A stretch of 64,000 nt of DNA from Schistosoma mansoni (GCF_000237925.1 NC_031500.1:4895254-4959253); one strand, 5' to 3'. Shown: positions 10,269-21,737, numbered from the stretch's first letter. The notes: generated by a model from the sequence alone, not told the origin. Numbers and translations: made by a program.

Positions 10269-12595
10269 ATAAATGAATACTAACAATGAACCTTCAATAC
10301 AAAAAGAAAAGTAAATCGGATTCAAGACAGTGGCCTTTAGTTTTTCACGGAAAGTCTTAAAAAAGCTCTTACCAGCTGACATCACTGAGGCTATCCGATT
10401 CTATTGGTATGTAAACAACTTGTATCGTATCCGACAATTTCTGAGTAAATATTACCACCAGAAAACGTCTGACATCAAAACCACTTCAGATCAATTACAG
10501 TCGACTAAAGAGTAATATCGATGAATTAGGTCAGGTTCTTATTAGAACAAAAATGCTTATACACTCCACCAATAAACCATAAAATAATGTGCTTAAAATA
10601 TGAAAATATACTGTCAACATGAAAACTATTACACAATACAACTATTTCACAATAACAATGAAATAATTGTAGCAACATCACAAATGAAACAACGAAGAAA
10701 CAGTGAGTGAACCATGTTATCCATTAAAGCTTACAAAGATGGTAGACGAAAATAACTTCCATGATTAATCCATGAATCTGATTGATTATTAGGATGTATG
10801 GGGGATTTTTTTTAACAATTTGACGGTAGAACTTTGAGGAAAGTAGTTTTATTTAGTGCTTGCTTTGTTTAAGGTTGTTGAAAAAAGTCTTTTACGTGAT
10901 CTTACATAGATTATGAAATTGAAATTACACAGAATACTAACTCTTTCTGATACCGATTCAATTAGAAGCATATTTTCCCATGAATTCGTTCTTTTTTTCC
11001 TTTGTGTAGAAATTAAACTCACTTCTAAATTATGTAATCATTAATAGACTGAATGACCATCATTTTTATGTGGTATACATGATCACAAATAACTAAACAT
11101 TTTCATTTTTATGATTCTCGAATTGTGACTTCATAAAATCCTTCCATCGACATTACGACAACTCTTCATACAGAGACTGAGGAAATAATGAGAAATTATT
11201 GACAAGAGTTTAAATGATAAGAAATTCAACAATAAAATGGGTTTCCGTGGAATGAATTAGTCACTGTAACGGAAATTAGGTTTGATTCAAGGTAGGGAAA
11301 ACTGATCATAAATCTTTGGAAAAGTTCTTCAGTTACTTAAAACCACGACAAATATTTAGCTTCCATTAGTTTCATGGTGACAGATTCTTGATCTCGGCAT
11401 TTTGTTTGGCCATTGGTTAATAGGTGGGATAAGATTATTAATGTCAAAGTCAATATCACTCAAGGTCACTGCTGTCTTACAGGTTCACTAGACTGGATTA
11501 AAAACTATTTGGAGAACTACTGTAGATCGAATAACACTGAAAAACTATTTCATCCTAGATTGGAACCTCTTAATAGTGTTTAATCACAACATCTCTTGAT
11601 ATCAAACCTTAGACATTGGTGTTTTTCTTTAGCAAAGTCTGCATTTTCAGAAAGCTATATTTTCCATGAGCTATTTGGTGATAAAATCTCTAAAATACCA
11701 AATAAATAAATAAAGTTATTATCCCAATTTAATAGACTGCAAGATACACAAAAAAATGTTCAAAATAACCCAAACACAAATTTCAAAATAAGAATCTGAG
11801 GGTCTAGGTTTCAATCATCCACGGGATTGGGGGTTGATACTGCTAGAAGGCGTCTATCCACTGTTCTCTGGGTTTCGAATGTTAGTCCCTAGTGTAAACT
11901 ATAATACTTCTATTCACTAAGATATTTTGAAAAGATTTACAAACCACGCAGGCAATTTGCGTTATGAATTGATTGGCAATCATTGAGGAATTACAGGAAA
12001 ACACAAAATGTCTTTAAACACTTTCATCATTGCGATTTTGAACATTTGTTGTTTACAACAAAACTCTATACTTATTAGCAGAAAACCAACTACTTGTAGG
12101 TAATATATGATAACTTTTTCATTCAAATTCCATATCATTTTGGCAATAGTAGTCATCTTCAGATTAGAAGTATACCATGACTTTGCACCGAACTTATCAC
12201 CTCGCCGCTACGTTTAATCCTTTCAATGAAATACACACACATGAACATTCATTATTCATTTCTTCCTTTATCAACCCTATAATTATATCGAACATTCAAC
12301 AACTACAATATTTTTTTTGCTTTCAAGTCACGGAAAACATTTTACTACTAAATACTCAGTATTATGTCAATTAAACTAATGATATTTATCATTGGTCCTA
12401 GTTTATCCAATTTCTAACATCAATTGAGATAATCAACTCTTTGTTGACTGATTTGTACACATACAAATAATTATATAAACAAATACACACGGTAGAAAAG
12501 ATATCGGATAAAGAAAGTAAAAGTGAGTGAAAGTATTAAAACATTGAAATATCTGTCTCCATTATTGAATAAAAATTGAATAATTTCAAATAATC
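10269..12595. other. Mostly unassigned AT-rich DNA
   Basis: No gene recognised. Very old SINE-like scraps may lie near 11530-11580 (a string like the hammerhead 3' strand, ATTTCATCCTAG...GGAACCTCTTAATAG) and near 11810-11890. They are too decayed to place. Confidence 0.35.
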
Positions 12596-12986
12596 AGAAG
12601 GAGTTTTGTGGAGATTTTAGTATTTTCATAATTGAAATCATGAGTCATTTGAAGCTAGAACACCATGGAAAACCTGGAAGCACTAGACGGTCGTTTCGTC
12701 TTATTGTGGGACTCCTCAGAAGTGCGCATATACGATCCCGCCTCACGAGATTCCAACCCAGGACCTATCAGTCTCGCTCCAGACCACTGAGCTGGTATCC
12801 AATGGTGTTAATGTCTAACTTAAACCAATCCACGAAATTGAGCAACCATTCACCAATTGTCTTCGGTGAGTTTCTATCTCAACAACAGACGGGGTTTGAA
12901 CTCCCCTGGGTACTGCTTCTCACTAGAACTCCAGGAAATATCTCTTGAACTCTTCACTAGTGAACATATGATTATAATCAGAAGGG
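12596..12986 (-). repeat. SINE-B unit, antisense
   Basis: Nearly full minus-strand unit with some internal shortening in the tRNA-like part. It ends at AATCAGAAGG, where a plus-strand partial unit begins directly, forming an inverted pair with it. Confidence 0.8.
12680..12725 (-). ncRNA. Hammerhead ribozyme motif in SINE-B
   Basis: The minus strand reads stem I GCACTT, core CTGAGGA, stem II GTCC...AGAC (three pairs), GAAA, CGACCGTC, then TAGTGC. All invariant core bases are kept and the cleavage triplet is GTC. Stem III is an ACGA/CCGT type without a loop. Confidence 0.6.
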
Positions 12987-13125
12987 GTCCCGTGTTCGAA
13001 TCTCGCGAGGCGGGATCGTGGATGCGCACTGCTGAGGAGTCCCACAATAGGACGAAATGGTTGTCAGGTGTATCCAGGTTTTCCATGATGGTCTAGCTTC
13101 AATTGACTCATAATTTCAATTTTAA
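12987..13125 (+). repeat. SINE-B partial unit, sense
   Basis: It begins in the B box (GTGTTCGAATCTCGCGAGG) and runs through the hammerhead to the common end GGTCTAGCTTCAATTGACTC. It is inverted relative to the unit on its left. Confidence 0.8.
13026..13071 (+). ncRNA. Hammerhead ribozyme motif in SINE-B
   Basis: Core CTGAGGA (13032-13038), stem II GTCC/GGAC and GAAA (13054-13057) are intact. The stem III strands (TGG/TTG) and the 3' strand of stem I (AGGTGT) pair mostly through wobbles, so the fold is weaker than in the copy at 21016. Confidence 0.55.
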
Positions 13126-13454
13126 ATACGTCAATTAAAATTTATTTCAAACTTATTTCTCTATACAAATCTAAATAGTTATGTGAAGTAAAATGAATAA
13201 ACATAGAATAGAACCAAGAAATTAATTTTGAAATAAAGCTTATTGAAATGAATTTCATTTCTTATTTCGAATGATTATGATACTTTTCAATATACAATAA
13301 TGCTAATGTATTAAAAGTATAGTTGTCAATCTTTGCATTAATTATAATATAATATGACAGGTAGAAGTTTTAATTCGTTAGTTAATGGTTGTTTTCTGTA
13401 GTGTCATCAGACTAAATTTGGCGATTGCTCTCATGAGTAAAGTATCAGTTGAAT

Positions 13455-13790
13455 TCATGAGTCGATCTAAGCTAGACTACCACTTAAAAAAATGGAAGCA
13501 GTGGACGGCCGTTTCATCCTAGTATAGAACTACTGAGCAATGAGCATATGTTTAGTGACAGGGGTGGTATTCGAACCCAAGCTTACAGAACGGACTGTGA
13601 CCTAAATGTAGCGGCTTGAACTGTTCGGCCATCTTGACCATGAGTCTAGTGCGCACTGATGAAGAGTCCAATACTAGGATGAAACGACCGTCCAGTGCTT
13701 CCAGGTTTTCAGTGGTGGTCTAGCTTAGATAGACTCATCAATTCAACTGTTAAAATTAATAAAATTTCTACAGATCCCCATTCTGATAGT
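13455..13790. repeat. SINE-B subfamily (C), inverted pair
   Basis: A minus-strand hammerhead region (about 13465-13570) and a plus-strand one (about 13640-13790) face each other around a 70-bp middle. Both carry the subfamily words GATCTAAGCTAGAC and ATCCCCATTCTGA instead of the usual SINE-B ends. Cores are altered by small insertions. Confidence 0.65.
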
Positions 13791-15064
13791 AAATTATCAG
13801 TTTGATAATATCATATATCATAGTAATGTTATTGACCGATTTTGAATTATTTCAGTATAGTATTTCTCAGATATCTACATGGTACTTCCCACTTAAAAAA
13901 TGACAAATATGTTGACTGTGCAACCGTTTGATGTTTAACTGATTAATGTCATGTACGTGCCCTTAAATCTTTTGGAATAATCCTGGTTGTTAAAGCAGTC
14001 TTTTAATGATTTTACACATAAGTATTTTAATTGACTACCTTTGAAAACTCAAATAGTAACAGTTGCCTGGATGTTCAAGTCACGCAACTGTTACTATTTG
14101 AGATTTGGGGTATTTAAAGTAAGTACTTTTTTGCTCTTCTCCTTTTAAACGATCATTTACGTCAATAATACTTTTAAAGCAGGTCAATAATTTGCAAACT
14201 GAAGACAGGATAAACGTATAAGTTGTTGATTATGGTTTGAACTAGAAATTGACCTAAGCTAGAAAACAAATGAAAACTGAGAACTGGATTCCATTTTTAT
14301 CTTAATAAGAAACTTCGCAGTCCTGCATAACCCTTACCATTCCAGTCATGTAAGCTAGAATTTCCAAACCCACTGTCAAGCGTTTTATCACCGAATTATT
14401 GTACTGACATCCATAAATTCAAAGATCCAAAGTCAGTCAGTTCTCAATGCTACCTGGACACCGTCTATCTTTTTACTATGTCTCAATTCCAACATAGTAA
14501 GATTCCATGAGTTATTTCTTCTCACTGGAAATTTTTCATAACCACAACTACACGACGTCTATCGAGGACAAGAAATGACGATTCTAATGATAAACAACTG
14601 TATACGTAAATAATATGAAGTTGCAATTGATATGAACTTAAGTTACTGAATGACAGAGTGTTATGTCCTATGGCGCATCAAATATCACGTAACAAAACCA
14701 CCAATCAGAACACCAACCTTTATGACCTTGTCCCTGCGCTACACCAATGATGAGTGAACCGGCACGAGCAGCGTTGAGTCAAATGTTGAGTCCTTATTGG
14801 TTCTCAAGATAGTCCAGCTCGTTCAGTCCAGAATATAAATACCGACCTCTGCAATTTGAATAGTATATTTCACACATGCGTGGTTTATATACAAGCAGAC
14901 CAGACCGAATCACACTACAAAATGAAAAATGATTATCATACAAGATCAAGCCAAAAGTGGGTGTGAGTATGAGATACTGTAACTAATAAATTGAGAATCG
15001 TAAACCATATAACAGTAGCCAATAGGTCAAATGAAAGAATATGAGAATATGATACAAGGAATAC
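13791..15064. other. No gene; one perfect hairpin and an LTR-like stretch
   Basis: Besides the hairpin at 14048-14102, bases 14660-15000 have promoter-like content (CCAATCAG and AATATAAATACC about 130 bases apart), which could be an old long terminal repeat or a cryptic promoter. No partner repeat or coding region was found. Confidence 0.3.
14048..14102. repeat. Perfect 19-bp hairpin
   Basis: Arms 14048-14066 (CTCAAATAGTAACAGTTGC) and 14084-14102 are exact reverse complements around a 17-base loop. This is too exact to be an old accident in such AT-rich DNA. Confidence 0.85.

Positions 15065-15097
<33 letters not shown>
15065..15097. repeat. (TA)n microsatellite
   Basis: Uninterrupted alternating TA run. 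Confidence 0.9.
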
Positions 15098-15098
<1 letters not shown>

Positions 15099-15699
15099 TT
15101 AATAATTATTTAATAAGAATATATCTAATAATCGTCCATAAATAATCGCTAGCAGTTACTATACATTTATTCTTCGGTCAGATAGAACACAGAGTCAATC
15201 TTGTTCATGTTTAACTTCTTAATCACTTACACTCCTGGGTCTCTATTGAAGAACAACGAATGTGCTACAGATAAACTGAATTATAACTAAACTAGCTTGT
15301 AATTGTTATTTTGATGTTTTCTAATTTAACTCTCAAACAGTAACTTGCTAGCTACCACCTACCCCTCAGAACTCTTCCACGCTTGAACGTCGAACTTAAA
15401 ACAGTAGTCAGGATATACAGAAGCATTTTCACTTCTAAGATTAGATTACGTACGAACACTGAAGGTAATTATAAGATCTTGGGATTCCATGCGCTTGAGA
15501 AGATGGTGGTAAAACTTGTAACAAATGCCCTAATTTTCTACTCATGATCAAGAAAATAATTTAAATTTTTTTGAAAATCAACAAAAAGAGTTGATTGATC
15601 AAAGTATTTCTGGAGTTGCCCTTGACTTATAGAAGAATTGCCGAGTACTCTCTACACATTTTGGGACCTAGTTTAATCGTAAAAAAGTTATTCGGATCG

Positions 15700-16014
15700 T
15701 GGAAAGATGAGAAATGGCATGTATTACTTTTGCACTCAGAGTTAAAGTCTGAAATGGTGAGCTCTCGACGCCTCAGCAGTACAGAAGTTTTTAATTTGAC
15801 CTCCCTTTGATCTCATTCTTTCGACTGTATAGATTATTTTGAAGGTACGTCTCTCTAAAGGATTTATCCCTTGAATTTAATCTACACAGTCAAAAGAATG
15901 AGATCAACGAGAGGTCAAATTAAAAACTTCTGTACTGCTGAGGCGTCGAGAACTCACCATTTCAGACTTGAACTTTGAGTGCAGAAATAATACATGTCAT
16001 CTCTTATCCTTCCA
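15700..16014. repeat. Foldback repeat, 136-bp arms
   Basis: Arm 15700-15835 and arm 15879-16014 are reverse complements at roughly 85-90 percent, separated by 43 bases. No terminal duplication was seen. It could be a foldback transposon remnant or a local inverted duplication, and its transcript would form a long hairpin. Confidence 0.85.
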
Positions 16015-16761
16015 TGGAAATAATGTTTTTTCCACTATATTTAGGTCTTTTTTTCACTTGCACTACTAGTGTGGCTGAAATATTCACATTCTTCTAATTT
16101 TTTCAAAACGGAATATCCTATAAATAAACACTGATAGTATTTGATTAATGATCTTGTTCTACAACACTATTCATCATTCTTTCTAGGACATTTTTTATAA
16201 ATGTAAATCAATTTCATTCAGGATCCGAATACAAAAGTAAAAGATCGTTTGTTAGTAAACCTAAGTAGTATCTTCAAATTCCTCATCGTTTATTCATGAG
16301 AAATCTCCTGTAAATTCATAATGTTCATGGTATCCTAATGAATATTTGTAGTTTTCATGGGTATTATCATGTATTCGAATTACATGTATTCTATTCTTAA
16401 TGAATAGATCAACCTTTCTGTAAAATATAAATTAGTGATATGTGTAACTAAAGATCAAACTTTGCCGTGGAACTAGAACCAAAAGAATAACCATGAAACA
16501 TTTAATAGATTATTTTGTTGAACCACATTGTATTTTAAGGTTACCTACAGCACGATAATTTCAAATTTAAGAACAGTTGTAAGATAATTCTAATATGAGA
16601 GGGTCCATGAGAACTGGATAGATCAGCGAATTAATACACAAGAACAATACAATGTTGCATAATTTAAAGAGGTAGAAGACGGGACGTTCAGAATAAATTT
16701 CGTGTTTTTAATAGAAGTAAAATTTAGTTTAATCATTCAGTAGTTTTATATTGTCGGTACA
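16015..16761. other. No recognised feature
   Basis: AT-rich stretch. Nothing recognised. Confidence 0.4.
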
Positions 16762-17195
16762 GGTTTGTGGAGATTGTTGAGTTTTGATTGAGATCACGAA
16801 TGGATCAATGTTAAACCACCATTGAAAACCTGGAAGCACTGAACTACCGTTTCGTTGTAGTATGGGACTGGTGAGCAGTATGCATCCACGATCCTCATGT
16901 GGGACACGAACTCAGAACCTTAGGTCTCTCACGCTAATTCTCAATCTCTAGACCACTGAGCCAACATCCAACGTTGTTAATGTCTAATTTCAATCAATCC
17001 ATGATCTTGCGCAACCATTCATCCATTATCTCAATTAGATACCTATTTCCATTCGAAACAGATTGGACTCCAATGGTTACGACTTCTTACAAGAACTTCA
17101 GTAAATCCATCTTGACTCTAGCTACTAGTGAACACATGATAATTGTAAGTATCTGATTATGAAGATTGTTGAGTTTTGATTGAGGTCATTAATGC
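16762..17195 (-). repeat. SINE-B, old antisense unit plus start of the next
   Basis: The order is the same as in other units, but the sequence is clearly more divergent (hammerhead strand GTTTCGTTGTAGTATGGGACTGG). The string TTGAGTTTTGATTGAG recurs at about 16779 and 17170, a tandem period of about 391 bp. Confidence 0.7.
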
Positions 17196-17752
17196 AAAGA
17201 CAGATATAACATGAAATTCACATAGACAAATTACTTCATGTTTTAAACCATATTTGTCTAAATACTCTTTACATATTATTATTATCAATGAATAACTAGT
17301 CCATTATTAAGCATAACTATTTTCTTTATCTTTATCTAAAAACTAGAAAAGATTTAATATACCAGGAAACAATGAATATACACACTCACCATCTACATAT
17401 ATTCAGAGAATTATGGGTTTACTTTGTTTCATGAGAGTATTCATTTATTTCTTTATTTGTTTATGTTCATTTAAGTTAATATATATATACATGAGATTGA
17501 AATAACTTGTTAAAATTGAAATATTCACTAATATACTACTTATCTCCTATATATCTATAGAAACAATATAAAAGATTGATTTACTTCATGAACATATTTA
17601 CAATTTTCTCACGGTTTTATTTTTTGTGACTCTGTTACTATTTTTTTTATTCTCTATTACGGGGATTATTATTTCTTGTTCAAATTTACCGGTTGAAAAT
17701 TTGTTTTTCATCCATTTAAACAAAGATTATTGATTAGTAATATGGTAATGAG
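17196..17752. other. No recognised feature
   Basis: AT-rich stretch. Nothing recognised. Confidence 0.4.
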
Positions 17753-17777
17753 AAGAAGAAGAAGAAGAAGAAGAAGG
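17753..17777. repeat. (AAG)n microsatellite
   Basis: Purine triplet run directly before the SINE-A copy. Confidence 0.85.
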
Positions 17778-18104
17778 AGAATCGTCATACATAGGACGAA
17801 ACGCGTGTCCTGGATTCCACTGCTAGCCACTATTCATCTTTGCTTATAATGCTTATGAATTAAGGTAATATCGAAGCAATATGCATAGTATGCACATATG
17901 GCCAATAAGAGACTGACCAGTTGCAGACCTAAGCATCAATAGGAAGATTCAAACAAACAATACTAAGTGAATTCAAACTTCACCCCATTGTACAAGCAAG
18001 TGGCTATCAGGACTCAGTAGCTAAGTGGATAACGTGATGGCGTTTGAAGCGAATGGTACTGGGTTCGAGTACGGAGCAGACGTCGCCTCTGAAATGCAGG
18101 TGCA
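17778..18104 (+). repeat. SINE-A (Sm-alpha type) running into a gap
   Basis: The copy starts in the 3' half of a hammerhead (GGACGAAACGCGTGTCCTGG), passes through the whole linker, and reaches a tRNA-like head with A-box-like TAGCTAAGTGGATAACG and B-box-like GGGTTCGAG. It then enters the gap just where the next hammerhead should begin. This order (hammerhead, linker, tRNA head, hammerhead) is that of a tandem repeat, so the gap probably hides more units. Confidence 0.85.
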
Positions 18105-18304
18105 NNNNNNNNNNNNNNNNNNNNNNNNNNNNNNNNNNNNNNNNNNNNNNNNNNNNNNNNNNNNNNNNNNNNNNNNNNNNNNNNNNNNNNNNNNNNNNNN
18201 NNNNNNNNNNNNNNNNNNNNNNNNNNNNNNNNNNNNNNNNNNNNNNNNNNNNNNNNNNNNNNNNNNNNNNNNNNNNNNNNNNNNNNNNNNNNNNNNNNNN
18301 NNNN
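18105..18304. other. Assembly gap (200 N)
   Basis: Exactly 200 N, a conventional placeholder length, so the true size is unknown. Confidence 0.99.
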
Positions 18305-19030
18305 AAATAAATAATATATTGTAAATATCCCAATGAGTAGAAAAATTAGATTTTCTGACGTTTCGTGACTCAAAGTAAGCCACTTCTTCAGAGAATAAAT
18401 AACCAAATTAACAATAATCCAAGTTTAAATAGTACACAGGTCAATTTTCAATAAAATGTAAACTACCTATAATAAACATATTTTGGTTTATATCTATTCA
18501 GTGAATTGAATTTATGTATGTATATATATTGCTTATCATTTTCCAGTTCAATTTTGGTTAATATTCAGTTGTTTTTTATACCCAATTCTTAAACCACCCT
18601 TTCTCTCACACATTTCCGCTCATTTGTCTCTCCTAATTATATGAACTATCCAAATCTTATTCAATTATTACGTAACCCACCCTAATTGTTTTCAACTACG
18701 TCTATAAATTATTCAATCATTACGTAATCCCACCCTAATTGTTTTCAACTACCTCTAACATAATCACATTTTGATTTTATCTGTCTCTTAACTCCACTCA
18801 ACTATTACGCCACCCTTTATCCTAATACCTAATAACCTCTGACCTTTCCTTGACCATAGATATATATATACATATACATTTATCATCGATGACTTTTGTT
18901 ATTCCAATCCTTTACATTCCCTTATGTCAGTTGTTCCATTCTATTTATTACCCTAATGCTAAAACTCTAATGCATATTTGGTTGTAAGCAGCTGATGAGA
19001 AACCACGAAATATAATGAATTCATATTATT
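18305..19030 (-). repeat. Possible Penelope-type terminal region
   Basis: The stretch holds a Penelope-type hammerhead at its left end (18350-18396) and pyrimidine-rich, non-coding DNA with a 53-bp tandem duplication (18658-18762). No reverse transcriptase is seen in it. It may be the terminal repeat of a fossil Penelope-like element whose body is missing or lies in the gap. Confidence 0.35.
18350..18396 (-). ncRNA. Hammerhead ribozyme, Penelope type
   Basis: The minus strand reads TTCT (stem I), CTGAAGA, one unpaired A, GTGGC-UUACUUUGA-GUCAC (stem II, five pairs), GAAA, CGTC, then AGAA (stem I partner). Stem III is the minimal ACGU of two pairs, the hallmark of hammerheads in Penelope-like elements. 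The predicted cut is after CGTC. It differs from SINE-A and SINE-B in every stem. Confidence 0.55.
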
Positions 19031-19245
19031 CTGCATCAATATTTGTTCTATCTTTATTTGTAGTATATATTTTTACATAATATTTTACCTATTATTGTAA
19101 CCGAATTGTGTATGACTAAACTAGTGTTAAAAAGTGACGTTTTTTTCTTTTGATGATATGCACAAGAAGTATAAAAATAAAGTATGATAGGAGCCAACAA
19201 AAGAAAGAAATCTATTTTCTTGTGAGTCAAAACCTTTTGATTTAA

Positions 19246-19341
19246 TTTTCATAGTTGAAAAAATGAGTTAATTGAAGCTAGACCATCAAGGAAAACCTGG
19301 AAGCACTGGATGACCGTTTCGTCCTATTGTGGGACTCCTCA
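19246..19341 (-). repeat. SINE-B 3' fragment
   Basis: It holds the 3' strand and the hammerhead from GAAA through stem II. The copy stops inside the core, so stem I cannot form. Confidence 0.75.
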
Positions 19342-20139
19342 ATTTTTTAATAAATTACTTTAATAATTGGTGCATAATCTATGGTAAATTTAACGAAACA
19401 GTTATTTACTACTGAATTAAATAAAGTACTAGTAATATTTTTTATTATAGAGTAAAAAACTAATGGAAACTATATTCTCATTTGATTGGATTTAGCTTAT
19501 TTATCTATGATATAAAATATTTTTAGCTGTAAGACCTTCGTGTATTTCAACTGTTTACAATTTATTCACTGTGGTCGATTGGTAATATCATTATGGTATC
19601 GTTATAGAGAAATCCTGGAGATTATTAAATTTAATAAATCATATCATGTACTGATTTTAGTTAAATAAACACTAAAAAAGAGGAAGTGCTAAAAAGCTAT
19701 CTCATCTTGTTATGGGCCAAATGAGTATGTATCTATGTCTGCAATAGGATCTAACTCCTCACATTCAGGTCTCACGGTATATACTTAAATTTCAAAACAC
19801 TAATGGACATTCACTGGCTAACCCATCAGAGGATTAAGCTTTTGTCGCGCGATTTGTAGGTCCTGTTCTCAATTGCTAGTGAGGTTTTGGGTTGGTACTG
19901 ATGGGAGGTTTTATCCTAGAAGAAAAAAGTTGTCCGGTACCTCCTGTTTTTCAATATTTATTCAAATAAAATCAACCAATGACAAATTATAATGGTGATT
20001 CGGTGTTACTTGTCCTTATAAAATAATTTAGACTAATGATAATTCTATTTTCGCTAGCAAATTTGTTACATCCCGTGGATATTTATGAATGGTAACTTTG
20101 AGAACTATTTATGGACCAATATGATGTGTATATTTCCTA
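19342..20139. other. Unassigned; very old SINE scraps
   Basis: Bases 19825-19930 have a decayed SINE-B order (TGTAGGTCCTG, a B-box-like string, then GGTACTGATGGGAGG). No gene was recognised. Confidence 0.35.
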
Positions 20140-20560
20140 TTGTATAATTGTTAAGTAACTAAACTACTCATATTCGTGTCCCTTTTATTATGAGCTTTAT
20201 TTTGACCCATATACCATTATTATACGATTTACCATTCTTGAGTTATCCCTAGTCTATTAGTTATTGTTCCCCCTATTCACAGCCACATTTGGTTAAATCT
20301 TGTACAAATGTTATTTTCTATTTTATGGTACGATGTGGTCAGTTTGATTGGTATATAAACCCAGTATGTTTGAGAATAATGATTCATATTGTAGAGGCTG
20401 TTATTAGTGTTCTGTACTTAACTGGCTGGGCTAGGCAGAAAGCAGGACCAAGTAGTGCTCAAGATTGCTCATACGGCTTATGTGTATCATCGGGCGATCA
20501 ATAAATTCACTCCTCTCTCATCGGCGGTCTCATCATGCTCATATATTAACAGGAGACACA
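20140..20560 (+). repeat. Possible solo long terminal repeat
   Basis: A TATA-like GGTATATAAACCC (about 20348) and an AATAAA (about 20500) lie 150 bases apart in a stretch of higher complexity than its surroundings, with short terminal TG and CA candidates. This is the layout of a retroelement terminal repeat, but no target duplication, partner copy or coding region was found. If real, it is an old fossil. Confidence 0.3.
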
Positions 20561-20971
20561 TTCAATCGATATAACAAAATCAATTCGTGATCCAAAGATC
20601 AAGAAGCTTTTATTATCTGATATTAAATCTATTTAAATGAGAATGTAGAAGATCATTGAATAAATTAAATAAAGCTGATTTTGTAGGCTTAATTAGTAAA
20701 AATAAAGAAATGTTAATTATAGAATAATAAATATAACTAGACAAATATCATTTTCAATTAGATCTTTAACAATATGGTTTGGTTATTCGTTTTGTTTTAA
20801 TTTATAAAATGAGGGTTTATTTTTAAGAAAATTGAATTAGTTTATTCCCCCTTATTGATATTATGATTTGAATTTCTATATTGGTTGAAGTAAATTTTGT
20901 ACATTACTGAAGAGAAATTATTACTTCTCAATATTTAAAACAAGTAAACTCTTATTTGAAATGATTATTAC
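20561..20971. other. No recognised feature
   Basis: AT-rich stretch. Nothing recognised. Confidence 0.4.
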
Positions 20972-21562
20972 AATAGGTCCTGGATTCGAATCTCACGAGG
21001 TGGGATCGTGGATATGCACTGCTGAGGAGTCTCACAATAGGACGAAACGCCCGTCTAGTGTTTCCAGGTTTTCCATGGTGGTCTAGCCTCAATTGACTCA
21101 TGGTTTCAACCATATAAAATTACTAAAATCTCCACAAAACCCACTTCTGACTATGATCATATGCTCACTAGTGACTGGCTTCAAGAGGTATTTCCTGGAG
21201 TTCTAGTAAGAAGCAGTTACCAGTGGAGTTCAACTAGGTCTGTTGTGAGATATCAACTCACTGAAGACATTGGTGAATGGTTACTCAATTTCGTGGATTG
21301 GTTGTAGTTAGATATTAACACCGTTGAATGCCGGCTCAGTGATGTAGTGGTTAAGAGCGCGCGCGAGAGACTGTTTGGTCCTGGGTTTGAATCTCGCGAG
21401 GTGGGATCATTGATACGCACTGTTGAGGAATCCCACAATAGGAAAAGACGGCCATCCAGTGCTTCCAGGTTTTCCATGGTGGTCTAGCTTCAATTGATTC
21501 ATAATCTCAACCATAAAATCACTAAAATCTTCACAAAAACCCCTTCTGACGATTATTACTAT
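20972..21562 (+). repeat. SINE-B, one and a half tandem units, sense
   Basis: It begins in a B box (GGATTCGAATCTCACGAGG) and passes a good hammerhead. It then continues through the ACTAGTGACTGGC leader and a full tRNA-like part into a second hammerhead region. The cores lie 401 bp apart (21022 and 21423). The second core reads TTGAGGA and lacks the GAAA, so it is dead. Confidence 0.85.
21016..21061 (+). ncRNA. Hammerhead ribozyme motif in SINE-B, best preserved
   Basis: Stem I is GCACTG/TAGTGT (six pairs with two wobbles). The core CTGAGGA lies at 21022-21028. Stem II is 21029-21043 (three pairs plus a wobble, seven-base loop). GAAA is at 21044-21047 and the cleavage triplet GTC at 21053-21055. 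All invariant bases are present. Stem III has no loop, so folding in pairs of units is expected, as known for Sm-alpha. Confidence 0.7.
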
Positions 21563-21737
21563 TACTATTATTATTACTACTTAAAGTAATCAAAAGCTAT
21601 TTCATATTCGATTTGAAACGGAATATCTGAAAATGAGATTTTTTTCACATTATCATAATGAATTTTAGATGCCTTGATAATGAAACTTACTGCCGAAAAA
21701 ATAAGTTAAGAATTCAATAGTTTTCAATGCTTTTAAA

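Noticed and set aside
17990-18085. Functional tRNA gene
   Set aside because: The A and B boxes belong to the head of SINE-A. There is no acceptor stem or anticodon arm that folds as a tRNA.
18978-19010. CTGATGAGAAACCACGAAAT as another hammerhead
   Set aside because: The bases between CTGATGA and GAAA cannot form stem II, and no consistent stem III or cut site follows.
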